Shown here: positions 1 through 6,813 of the stretch, piece after piece
Layout: every line of letters begins with the position of its first letter
How positions within the stretch are numbered: position 1 is the stretch's first letter
Assembly: GCA_000437595.1 (NCBI GenBank)
Contig: FR899888.1
Location: 1-9,357 of the forward strand
Source of the DNA: Faecalibacterium sp. CAG:74
GTDB taxonomy: Bacteria; Bacillota; Clostridia; Christensenellales; Aristaeellaceae
Reading direction: 5' to 3'
DNA length: 9,357 nucleotides
Position numbers and translations under genes: made by a program
The notes under the pieces: model-generated
The model's database searches: none
Seen by the model: the letters and a program-made list of their open reading frames with translations, nothing else
What the model was told of the DNA's origin: nothing

Positions 1-23
1 GGTCGAAGACCCTTTGGCGGGGT

Positions 24-67
24 CAAGGGGCAGCGCCCCTTGCGGAGTCCAGAGGCAGCGCCTCTGG
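24..67. repeat. Tandem pair of AGC-loop hairpins upstream of typA
   Basis: Two perfect stem-loops lie seven bases apart. The first (24-42) has an 8-bp stem CAAGGGGC/GCCCCTTG and the loop AGC. The second (49-67) has an 8-bp stem CCAGAGGC/GCCTCTGG and the same loop AGC. The stems differ in sequence but share the architecture (purine-rich arm, GC, AGC, GC, pyrimidine-rich arm), which suggests a repeat family whose stems co-vary. No T-run follows either hairpin on either strand, so neither is a standard intrinsic terminator. The pair lies 35-78 bases before the typA start and may be part of its leader or the tail of the preceding transcription unit. Whether the element recurs in the genome cannot be seen here. 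Confidence 0.6.
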
Positions 68-86
68 TGCCTCTCGATTATATAGT

Positions 87-94
87 AAGGAGAG
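87..94 (+). promoter_or_regulatory. Ribosome binding site that fixes the typA start
   Basis: AAGGAGAG lies eight bases before the ATG at 103. It decides against the in-frame ATG at 40, which falls inside the hairpin repeat and would add 21 residues (beginning MRSPEAAPLV) encoded largely by repeat DNA. Confidence 0.85.
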
Positions 95-102
95 AACACG
101 TT

Positions 103-1926
103 ATGGTTCGTGAAGATATTCGTAACATTGCAATTATCGCCCACGTTGACCACGGCAAGACGACGCTGGTTGACCAGATGCTCAAGCAGGGCGGCGTTTA
201 CCATGAGAATCAGCAGACGGTTGACCGCGTGATGGACTCCGGCGCCATCGAGCGCGAGCGCGGCATCACGATTCTGGCGAAGAACACCGCTGTGCATTAC
301 GGCAAGACGAAAATCAACATCGTCGATACCCCCGGTCACGCGGACTTCGGCGGCGAAGTGGAACGCGTGCTGAAAATGGTGGACGGCGTGCTGCTGCTGG
401 TGGACAGTTTTGAAGGCCCGATGCCCCAAACCCGCTTCGTGCTGAAAAAGGCACTGGAGCTGAAGCTGAAGGTGCTGATTGTCATCAACAAGATTGACCG
501 CCCCGACGCGCGCTGCGAAGAGGTGGTGGGCGAAATCCTCGACCTGCTGATTGACCTCGAAGCCGACGAAAGCACCATCGAAAACCCGATTCTCTACGTT
601 TCCGCCCGCAAGGGTACGGCGACGCTGGATCTGGACACCCCCGGCACGGATCTGCGCCCGCTGTTCGATGCCATCCTGAAGTACATCCCCGCGCCTGAAG
701 GCGATCCCGACGGCCCGGCGCAGGTGCTGATTTCCACCATCGACTACTCCGAGTATGTCGGGCGCATCGGCGTCGGCCGCATCACCCGCGGCGTGTTCAA
801 GGCGGGCATGAACGTCGTCCACACGAATGTACAGACCGGTGTGACGAGCCAGCCGTGGCGTCTGGGCAACCTGTATCAGTACGACGGCTTGAAGCGTGTG
901 GACGCGGAAGAAGTCCGCATGGGCGACATCGTGGCGCTGTCCGGCGCGGCGGATTTGTCCATCGGCGACACCGTCTGCGCGCCGGAGTGCATCGAGGGTC
1001 TGCCGTTCGTCAAAATCAGCGAACCGACCGTCACGATGACGTTCCAAGTCAACGATTCCCCCTTCGCGGGCCGCGAGGGCACTTATGTCACGAGCCGTCA
1101 CCTGCGCGCGCGCCTGATGCGCGAATTGCAGACGGACGTTTCTCTGCGCGTCAGCGACACCGACAGCACGGATGCGTTCGAGGTCTGCGGACGCGGCGAA
1201 CTGCATCTGTCTATCCTGATTGAAAACATGCGCCGTCAGGGCTACGAATTCGCCGTCTCCAAGCCGCGCGTTATTTACCGCGAAATCGACGGCGTGAAGT
1301 GCGAACCGATTGAACGCCTTGTCGTGGACACGCCGCAAGCTTCCGCAGGCGCGGTCATCGAGAAAATCGGCCGCCGCCGCGGTACGCTGGAGCACATGTC
1401 TGGTCAGGATCGCGTTCGTCTGGAGTTCCTTGTGCCGTCGCGCGGGCTGTTCGGCTATCGCAGTGAGTTCATGACTGACACGCGCGGCGAAGGCATCATG
1501 TCCGCCGTGTTCGAGCGCTACGAGCCGGTCAAGGGCGATATTCCGCACCGCAGCGTCGGCGCGCTGGTGGCGCACGAAAGCGGCGTTTCCACCCCCTATG
1601 CGCTGTTCTACGCGCAGGAACGCGGCACGCTGTTCATCGGCGCGCAGCAGAACGTTTACGAGGGCATGATCGTCGGTCAGAACTCCCGCCCGGATGACCT
1701 TGTCGTCAACGTCTGCAAACAGAAGCACGTCACCAACATGCGCAACGCTTCCGCTTCCGAAGACGCAATGCGCCTGATTTCCGTCCATCCGATGACGCTG
1801 GAAGAGTGCCTCGAGTTCATCGATGATGACGAGCTGCTGGAAATCACCCCGAAGAACCTGCGTATGCGCAAGCGCATCCTGAACGCGGGCGACCGCGCGC
1901 GCCAGTGGCGGTACAAGCAGGACTAA
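103..1926 (+). CDS. typA: Ribosome-associated translational GTPase TypA/BipA
   Basis: This 607-residue protein has the usual length and architecture of TypA/BipA, a GTPase of the EF-G/LepA superfamily. The family binds the 70S ribosome and supports ribosome assembly and stress or low-temperature growth. The GTPase domain carries all five G motifs: AHVDHGKTT at about 13-21, the ERGITI switch at about 52-57, DTPGH at 75-79, NKID at 129-132 and SAR at 167-169. A beta-barrel domain II (about 205-295), an EF-G domain III-like region (about 300-380) containing GRGELHLSILIENMRRQGYE, an EF-G domain V-like region, and the TypA-specific C-terminal domain (about 485-607, with GQNSRPDDLVVNVCKQKHVTNMR-type residues at about 526-548) follow. 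The start at 103 is set by the AAGGAGAG site. The gene stands alone, followed by its own terminator and by convergent genes. It is intact, with nothing odd in the coding sequence. Identification is very secure. Confidence 0.98.
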   Translation: MVREDIRNIAIIAHVDHGKTTLVDQMLKQGGVYHENQQTVDRVMDSGAIERERGITILAKNTAVHYGKTKINIVDTPGHADFGGEVERVLKMVDGVLLLVDSFEGPMPQTRFVLKKALELKLKVLIVINKIDRPDARCEEVVGEILDLLIDLEADESTIENPILYVSARKGTATLDLDTPGTDLRPLFDAILKYIPAPEGDPDGPAQVLISTIDYSEYVGRIGVGRITRGVFKAGMNVVHTNVQTGVTSQPWRLGNLYQYDGLKRVDAEEVRMGDIVALSGAADLSIGDTVCAPECIEGLPFVKISEPTVTMTFQVNDSPFAGREGTYVTSRHLRARLMRELQTDVSLRVSDTDSTDAFEVCGRGELHLSILIENMRRQGYEFAVSKPRVIYREIDGVKCEPIERLVVDTPQASAGAVIEKIGRRRGTLEHMSGQDRVRLEFLVPSRGLFGYRSEFMTDTRGEGIMSAVFERYEPVKGDIPHRSVGALVAHESGVSTPYALFYAQERGTLFIGAQQNVYEGMIVGQNSRPDDLVVNVCKQKHVTNMRNASASEDAMRLISVHPMTLEECLEFIDDDELLEITPKNLRMRKRILNAGDRARQWRYKQD

Positions 1927-1961
1927 TTGAGTTCTCTGCATTCGCATTTTTGAGCATATAG

Positions 1962-2002
1962 AATCCCCCGGCAGGTCTGATGAAGACTGCCGGGGGATTT
2001 TT
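1962..2002 (+). terminator. Intrinsic terminator of typA
   Basis: A 13-bp perfect stem AATCCCCCGGCAG (1962-1974) pairs with CTGCCGGGGGATT (1987-1999), with a 12-base loop. The T-run at 1998-2002 continues out of the stem. It starts 36 bases after the typA stop codon. On the opposite strand no T-run follows, so it looks unidirectional. Confidence 0.92.
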
Positions 2003-2004
2003 GT

Positions 2005-2026
2005 GCGTGCGCCTCCGGGCGCACGC
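2005..2026. repeat. GC-rich hairpin between two opposed terminators
   Basis: A perfect 9-bp stem GCGTGCGCC (2005-2013) pairs with GGCGCACGC (2018-2026) around the loop TCCG. It is flanked by T2000-2002 on one side and A2027-2031 on the other. These can also pair with a G-A mismatch, so the T-run of the plus terminator and that of the minus terminator fold against each other. It has no T-run in the correct orientation for either strand and is not itself a canonical terminator. Confidence 0.6.
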
Positions 2027-2064
2027 AAAAACAGCACCGAGAGAAACGTTTCTCCCGATGCTGT
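2027..2064 (-). terminator. Intrinsic terminator of the minus-strand operon
   Basis: Read on the minus strand, ACAGCA (2064-2059) pairs with TGCTGT (2036-2031) at the base. Two single mismatches interrupt the stem, which is capped by the perfect 14-base palindrome GAGAAACGTTTCTC at 2041-2054. TTTTT (2031-2027, partly shared with the stem end) then follows. It lies about 86 bases beyond the stop of the ROK gene at 2150, the last gene of the operon. A further small hairpin (CGCGCC 2070-2075 with GGCGCG 2081-2086) lies just before it. Confidence 0.85.
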
Positions 2065-2149
2065 CTGGCCGCGCCCATCTGGCGCGACAATGTGCAAGCA
2101 GTGAATAAAGCAGCTTGAGGGGGCGCTCCTGCGGGTGCACAAATTTCCC

Positions 2150-3043
2150 TTACTCCCTTATCAGCCCCAGCAATACCGACCCCTCCGGGTTCTCTGCAAC
2201 CCGTATATCAACCTGACCCCACGGTGTCCACACATTCTCCCTCACATATCTCCGAATCCTCTGCATCAGCATTTCCGAATGGCATGGCCCACCGCTGAGC
2301 AGCAGCACTTCCGGGTCATACGCATGAATCAAATTCACCGCGCCCATCCCCAGCGCCGTCGCAACCGTCTCAAACACCCGCAGGCTGACCGCATCCCCCT
2401 GCGCCACGCCGTCCAGCAGCGCGCGGTAATCTACCTTTCTCGCATTCGCCAAGGCACTTTCCGCAAACCTATCCTCCTGACGGGCAATCTCATCCAGCGC
2501 CCAAGTTCCCGCCCATGCTTCCAAGCAGCCCGTCGCGCCGCAGGTGCAGCGGCGGGGGTGCAGCATTTCAATCGCCATGTGACCGCCGAGCATCCCCATT
2601 GTGCCGTGCCGACCTGTCAGAATGCGCCTGTCCTGGGCAGCGGCACTGCCGATGCCTGTACCAATCATGAGGCTGGCGGCGGCGTCCGTGTCTTTCGCCG
2701 CACCGCAGCGCATTTCGCCCAGCAGTGCAGCAGCAGCATCGTTCATCAGGAAAACGGGCGCGCCGAATGTCTTCTGTGACCAGCGCATCCAGTCAAAACC
2801 GACTGCATCCGTGTATTTTCCGTTGCAGGCGATGACCGTTCCACGGCAGACCACGCAGGGCAGTGCAATCGACACGGCATCGGGCTGTCCCCATGCGGCG
2901 GCATGCTGCGCGACGAGCGAGAGCGTCTGCGCAAGCGGCGCACGCGAATCCACCTCGAACACGTCCGGCTGCGGGTGACTGTCCGCCGTCATCAGCGCCA
3001 GTTTCACCCGCGAGCCGCCTAAATCAACGCACAGCGTCTTCAT
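2150..3043 (-). CDS. ROK-family sugar kinase (glucokinase-like)
   Basis: This 297-residue protein is probably cytoplasmic and would phosphorylate a hexose or hexose derivative with ATP. ROK hallmarks visible are the N-terminal phosphate-binding segment DLGGSRVKLAL (7-17), the catalytic aspartate in NDAAAALLGE (Asp102), and GTGIGSA at 128-134. The zinc-type motif is CTCGATGCLE (Cys166, Cys168, Cys173, Glu175) with His155 just upstream, and LLSGG lies at 248-252. There is no N-terminal winged helix, so it is an enzyme-type ROK protein rather than a repressor. Oddly, the canonical ExGH sugar-binding motif reads LGGH (152-155), so the glutamate is not where expected. This points to an unusual substrate or a divergent subfamily. 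The start overlaps the upstream gene's stop as ATGA (3043-3040), implying translational coupling. A GGGGGA site (about 3054-3049) precedes it. It is the last gene of the operon. The sugar substrate is unknown. Confidence 0.9.
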   Translation of the reverse strand: MKTLCVDLGGSRVKLALMTADSHPQPDVFEVDSRAPLAQTLSLVAQHAAAWGQPDAVSIALPCVVCRGTVIACNGKYTDAVGFDWMRWSQKTFGAPVFLMNDAAAALLGEMRCGAAKDTDAAASLMIGTGIGSAAAQDRRILTGRHGTMGMLGGHMAIEMLHPRRCTCGATGCLEAWAGTWALDEIARQEDRFAESALANARKVDYRALLDGVAQGDAVSLRVFETVATALGMGAVNLIHAYDPEVLLLSGGPCHSEMLMQRIRRYVRENVWTPWGQVDIRVAENPEGSVLLGLIRE

Positions 3044-4107
3044 ACCGTTTCCCCCTTGTGCCGACGAACGAAATCCATATAGAACAGCCAGTCCTGACGG
3101 CTCAGATAGTGCAGCCCGCCGCGCAGATGGTACGCGACATGCCCCTCCGGGTACGCCGCACCGACCGCGGCGGGTGATTCTGTACCAACAAAGCCGCGCA
3201 GTCCGTGCAGCTTCCACGCGGGCGACGCGGCGGCACAGCAAAGCTGCTGCGAATATGGGTCAGCCCAGCGGTCAAGCGACGCGCTGCTGACGGCGGCGAA
3301 GCGTGGGGCGATGGCACCGAGCAGAAAGTGCTGATCATAGGGGCGCTCCTCCGGATGGTCGATGTAGCGGCTGCGATTGCCGCAGAACCAGTACGGGAAG
3401 CTGCGCGCCATCGCCGCGTAATCCTCCGCGCCGGGGTGCTTGGTCTGTTCCAGCGCGTCGCCGCCGCATCCGGCATCGTTGGCGCAGGTAAAGCGCACAC
3501 GGGCATCCTGCGCGCCGCAGAGCAGCGCCGCTTTGCCCAGCCGCGAATGCCCAATCACGGCGATATTCCGCGCGTCCACCTCCGGGCGAAGCGTCAGCAC
3601 ATCCAGCGCGCGGCTGGCAGCGTATGCCCAGAAAACGAGCTTGCCGGGGTCAGTTTCAGGATGCTTCCGCGGATAATGCCCGCATAGCCCGCTGCCCCAG
3701 TCGCTATCGTCCGCCGTAATGTCTGTATAGCACACGACCGCCAGTGCAAAGCCGTTGTCGAGGATTTCCTCCGCCGGACAGTAGATGTCCGGAATGAGCG
3801 GACGGAAATTCAGCAGCAAAAACAGCGGATGCGCCTGACCGTCCGCCGGATAGAGAAACCGCAGCGGGAAAGCGAATTCTCCTGCTGGGGTATCAAAGCG
3901 GACTTCGAGCGTCTCCTGCAAGGCGTGTCCGGCGCAGGCGGGCATTGGCGGCGCCATTACCCGCGCGGATGCGGTGGACGGCGGCAGAAACGTGCCGTAC
4001 TGCTCCCGCGCGAGGATGTTCAGCAGTTCCCCCCGGCGCGCCTCCCACTGCGCGGATGACGTGACGGGCGTGCCGTCGGTCATGGTGAGCAAATCGGGCG
4101 TGTACAT
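3040..4107 (-). CDS. CE15 glucuronoyl-esterase-like alpha/beta hydrolase
   Basis: This 355-residue protein resembles carbohydrate esterase family 15, whose members cleave esters of (4-O-methyl)glucuronic acid in glucuronoxylan-lignin linkages. Seen: the nucleophile elbow VIGHSRLGKAAL (Ser188; CE15 enzymes have GCSRxGK) and, 23 residues later, ANDAGCGGDAL (Asp211) at the place of the CE15 PQESGAGG-type loop. DQHFLLGAIAPRF (258-270) is followed by SSASLDRWADP (274-284), which may hold an alternative acid (Asp279 or Asp283). GLHYLSRQDW (331-340) has the probable catalytic His333. No signal peptide or membrane segment is visible at the N-terminus (MYTPDLLTMTDG), so a cytoplasmic site is likely, whereas characterised CE15 enzymes are mostly secreted. 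The start at 4107 is chosen for GGAGGA at 4120-4115. A longer in-frame extension would run into the preceding gene. It sits 16 bases after that gene and overlaps the ROK start by ATGA. An acetylxylan-esterase-like role is the main alternative. Confidence 0.8.
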   Translation of the reverse strand: MYTPDLLTMTDGTPVTSSAQWEARRGELLNILAREQYGTFLPPSTASARVMAPPMPACAGHALQETLEVRFDTPAGEFAFPLRFLYPADGQAHPLFLLLNFRPLIPDIYCPAEEILDNGFALAVVCYTDITADDSDWGSGLCGHYPRKHPETDPGKLVFWAYAASRALDVLTLRPEVDARNIAVIGHSRLGKAALLCGAQDARVRFTCANDAGCGGDALEQTKHPGAEDYAAMARSFPYWFCGNRSRYIDHPEERPYDQHFLLGAIAPRFAAVSSASLDRWADPYSQQLCCAAASPAWKLHGLRGFVGTESPAAVGAAYPEGHVAYHLRGGLHYLSRQDWLFYMDFVRRHKGETV

Positions 4108-4123
4108 GCGGGTGTCCTCCCCG

Positions 4124-4996
4124 TTATAATTGTGGTACGATGGCATCCAAGAGCGTTTCCAGCAGCTGCTTCTGATTCCGGCTTTCCGCCGTGCAGGTGA
4201 TGACTGCCTCCTGCGCCGGCAGAATGACGCTGTACTGCCCATACAGCCCGTCCGCGCGGTACGAATCGTACTTTCCGCGCCAGAACAGGTAGCCGTAGCC
4301 GTCTTCCTCGTTTTCGACCTGCTTGCTGCCGCTTTCGCGCACCCAATTTGGGTCAAGCAGCTGTTTTCCCTGCCATTGCCCGCCCTGCTGATAGAGCAGT
4401 CCCAGCTTGTGCAGCTCTGGCAGCGCCAGCAGCAGCCCCGCTGCGCCGAACGTCCGCCCCAGCGGGTCAACCTCCCAGACCGTGCGCTGAATCCCCAGCG
4501 GCGCAAACAGCCGCGGCATCAGGTAATCCACAAGGTCGCACCCGGCGCGCTTCTGCACCGCCAGCCCCGCCAGATACGGCCCGACGTTGCTGTACACAAA
4601 GTGCGTCCCCGGCGCTTCGTCAAACGGCAGCGCCAGCACTGCTTTCGCCCAGTCTTCTTCCGCCATGCCGACGCGCTGTGCACCCATCAAGTACCCGCTC
4701 GACTGCCCGATGCACATCGTCAGCGCATCACGAATCGTGGCGCGGCAAAGGTTCTCCGAGGGATTTTCCGGCGCTTCGTTCGGGAACAGTTCAATCAGGC
4801 GGTCGTCAAGGCGCAATAACCCCTCCTGAACCGCGAAACCGACTGCTGCCCCGGTGAAGCTCTTGCTGGCAGAGAACAGCAGTCGGCGGCACGGGCTGTC
4901 CCAATTGTGCTGATAGAGCGTTTCGCCGCGCTGGGCGACAATCAGCCCCAGTAGCCGCAGGTTTTCGGCATTCTGTTCGATGTTCATCAGGTTCAT
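4124..4996 (-). CDS. Serine hydrolase of the beta-lactamase (class C/PBP-like) family
   Basis: This 290-residue protein has a beta-lactamase-type fold as used by class C beta-lactamases, DD-peptidases and EstB-like esterases. Seen: the SxxK motif in FSASKSFTG (Ser42, Lys45) and the YxN motif in FVYSNVGPYLAG (Tyr135, Asn137). Near the C-terminus the third motif (usually KTG or HxG) falls in ADGLYGQYSV (248-257), where no Lys or His precedes the glycine, so it is atypical. DALTMCIGQSSG (90-101) matches the DLLTHTSG-type segment. There is no signal peptide, so it is probably cytoplasmic and unlikely to act on peptidoglycan or give antibiotic resistance. With its neighbours it more likely acts as a carbohydrate esterase or deacylase (inference). 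The start at 4996 overlaps the kinase stop as ATGA and follows GGGAGGTC (5011-5004). A second ATG, three codons on, is possible. The exact substrate is unknown. Confidence 0.87.
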   Translation of the reverse strand: MNLMNIEQNAENLRLLGLIVAQRGETLYQHNWDSPCRRLLFSASKSFTGAAVGFAVQEGLLRLDDRLIELFPNEAPENPSENLCRATIRDALTMCIGQSSGYLMGAQRVGMAEEDWAKAVLALPFDEAPGTHFVYSNVGPYLAGLAVQKRAGCDLVDYLMPRLFAPLGIQRTVWEVDPLGRTFGAAGLLLALPELHKLGLLYQQGGQWQGKQLLDPNWVRESGSKQVENEEDGYGYLFWRGKYDSYRADGLYGQYSVILPAQEAVITCTAESRNQKQLLETLLDAIVPQL

Positions 4997-6810
4997 GAGA
5001 TGTGACCTCCCTGTTCTGTTTCTGTCTGCACCAGCACCATCGGCAGGTGCAGCGTGACGCGCGTTCCGCCCTCCGGGGGACAGACGATGTCCAGCCCGTA
5101 GTTCGCGCCGTAGAGATTGCGCAGGCGGTTGTGGATGTTCACCAGCGCCAGACTGTTCCCCGCCGGGACGTTCAGCACGTTCTGCATACTCTTGTCGGAC
5201 AGCTTCCGGTGAATTTCCGCCAGCCGCTCCGGGGGAATCCCCACGCCATCGTCCGTTACGCACAGCGCGCAGTCTCCCGTCTCCGTCGTGTGGCAGGAAA
5301 TCGTCAGCGTCCCTTTCTCCAAGCGCGATTCCAGCCCGTGATAAATCGCGTTTTCCACCACGGGCTGGAGGATGAAACGCGGAATCGCGAGATCTTCGAG
5401 CGCCGGATCTACGTCAAAAACGTAGTTAAAGCGGTTCGGGAAGCGGATGCGGATGATGTCCAGATAGTAGTTGACAATGGTCATTTCCTTGCGCAACGCG
5501 ACGATGTCCGCGCCCTTGATGCAGTAGCGCATGATGGAGGATAGGGCGTTGGTAATCGACACGATTTCGCTGCTGTTCAGCATGTACCCGTACCCGCGGA
5601 TGCAGTCCAGCGTGTTGTAGAGGAAATGCGGGTTAATCTGGCTTTGCAGGGCGGACAGCTCCGCGCGCTTCTTCGCCAGATTCAGCTCATAGAGCCGCGT
5701 CTGATCTTGCAGCCGCTCCGCCGTCATTTCCGACACCTTGTCCAGCAGCGTGTTAATTTCCTGACAGAACAGCTCCATTTCGCTGCTGGTGCTGATGTGG
5801 ATGCGGTTCTGCAGCTTGTCGTCCAAGTCATTTTCGATGAAGGCTGTCAGCTGTTTCACCGGCGCCATGATGCTGCGCTGGATGTGCAGGTTCCACACAC
5901 CGATGCAAATGGCGAACACGACGCATATCAGCATTCCCAGCCAGAGCAGCGGCATCAGGTCTGCCGCGATTTCGTCCTCCGGCACGAGGCTGACCAGCCG
6001 CCAGCCCATTGATGAGAGCAGCAGCGAATCCGTCAGGTATGTCGTCTTGTTGAGCGTCAGACTGTGCTGCAAGCCATCCGCCATATCGCTGCAGAACGAT
6101 TCGGGCAGCAGGGACAGCGTGTTCCCGTCTGCGTCGCAACAGAGGATAATCTGCTCGTCCTGCTCGATGAGCATCAGCGCTGCACCGGGCGTCGGCAGGG
6201 CGCTGCGCAGCGTGGATTGCAGCAGGTCAAGGCGGGCGAAGATGACGCAGGTGCCTAACTTCTGCCGGAAGCGCGCGCCCTGCCGGGTGTTGTAGACCGG
6301 CTGAACGTATGCGAAAAAGTTCCTGTTCGTGAAGGTATCGAATGCTGGCCCGTAAAAACCGGAAGACAGATTGTCGCTTTTAAACAGGTGATACTTGGAA
6401 TCCAGCGTGTCCAGCGCAATGATGTTCCGCTCCGTCGGGCTGAGGATACTCTGGTCGTTGTTGACGATGACGATGTGGCTGACCGTGGTGCTGTGGTTGA
6501 GCAGGCTGGAAGTAAAATCAATGAAACTTTTGCCGTACTGCATTCGTTGTATCGCTGTCGGCGCGTGATAATACTGCTGCAAGACCTCGTTGGAATGGAG
6601 GGCGTTGCCCAAGTAGGACATTTCGTTGCCGATGCGGTCAAGGCTGTCGCCCAGCTGCACGAGCATCGAATGCACGAACGTCGCCGCTTTCTTCTCAGAC
6701 ATCCGCTGGGCGCTGCTGTAAAACACCGTCGCCAGAATCACCACCGCCAGCACCGTGCCGGTCGTCAGCAGCGTCACCTGGCTGCGCAGAGAACTGAAAT
6801 GCTTGCGCAT
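4993..6810 (-). CDS. YesM-type sensor histidine kinase
   Basis: This 605-residue membrane kinase is of the LytS/YesM class typical of carbohydrate sensing in Bacillota. Layout: TM1 at about 13-31, an extracellular domain of about 255 residues (32-286) with a Cache-like look (GFYGPAFDTFTNRNFFAYVQPVYN segment at 151-174), and TM2 at about 287-307. A HAMP-like linker follows (about 308-365), then a helical segment, then the His_kinase domain with the phospho-acceptor His395 in INPHFLYNTLD. The HATPase_c domain has the N-box VVENAIYHG (Asn487), the G1 box DDGVGIP (520-526) and NIHNRLRNLYG (558-568). It begins three bases after the regulator stop. GGAAGGGAG (6832-6824) is its likely ribosome site, somewhat distant. 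It ends in an ATGA overlap with the hydrolase gene. The ligand is unknown. The divergent sugar ABC permeases suggest an extracellular oligosaccharide, perhaps through a binding protein encoded outside the window. Confidence 0.95.
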   Translation of the reverse strand: MRKHFSSLRSQVTLLTTGTVLAVVILATVFYSSAQRMSEKKAATFVHSMLVQLGDSLDRIGNEMSYLGNALHSNEVLQQYYHAPTAIQRMQYGKSFIDFTSSLLNHSTTVSHIVIVNNDQSILSPTERNIIALDTLDSKYHLFKSDNLSSGFYGPAFDTFTNRNFFAYVQPVYNTRQGARFRQKLGTCVIFARLDLLQSTLRSALPTPGAALMLIEQDEQIILCCDADGNTLSLLPESFCSDMADGLQHSLTLNKTTYLTDSLLLSSMGWRLVSLVPEDEIAADLMPLLWLGMLICVVFAICIGVWNLHIQRSIMAPVKQLTAFIENDLDDKLQNRIHISTSSEMELFCQEINTLLDKVSEMTAERLQDQTRLYELNLAKKRAELSALQSQINPHFLYNTLDCIRGYGYMLNSSEIVSITNALSSIMRYCIKGADIVALRKEMTIVNYYLDIIRIRFPNRFNYVFDVDPALEDLAIPRFILQPVVENAIYHGLESRLEKGTLTISCHTTETGDCALCVTDDGVGIPPERLAEIHRKLSDKSMQNVLNVPAGNSLALVNIHNRLRNLYGANYGLDIVCPPEGGTRVTLHLPMVLVQTETEQGGHIS

Positions 6811-6813
6811 ATG

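Noticed and set aside
2005..2026. GC-rich hairpin considered as a third terminator
   Set aside because: T-runs are on the wrong side for both strands, so it is listed only as a hairpin.
1844..2140. Minus-strand open frame across the typA end and the intergenic region
   Set aside because: It runs through both terminators, is antisense to the conserved TypA C-terminus, and shows no ribosome site or recognisable domain.
2135..2779. Long plus-strand open frame (214 codons) opposite the ROK gene
   Set aside because: It is antisense to a convincing ROK kinase, has low-complexity His/Pro/Arg/Gln-rich content, no ribosome site and no family resemblance. It is a shadow of high-GC coding.
3044..3241. 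N-terminal extension of the ROK frame upstream of 3043
   Set aside because: ROK proteins begin with the DxGGxxxK strand, which starts right at MKTLCVDLGG. The upstream part overlaps the esterase in another frame.
4108..4506. N-terminal extension of the esterase frame upstream of 4107
   Set aside because: The extension overlaps the serine hydrolase coding region in another frame, is rich in Arg/Cys/Ser, and a good GGAGGA site marks the start at 4107.
4130..4819. Plus-strand open frame opposite the beta-lactamase-family gene
   Set aside because: It is antisense to clear SxxK/YxN coding, has biased composition and no supporting start signals.
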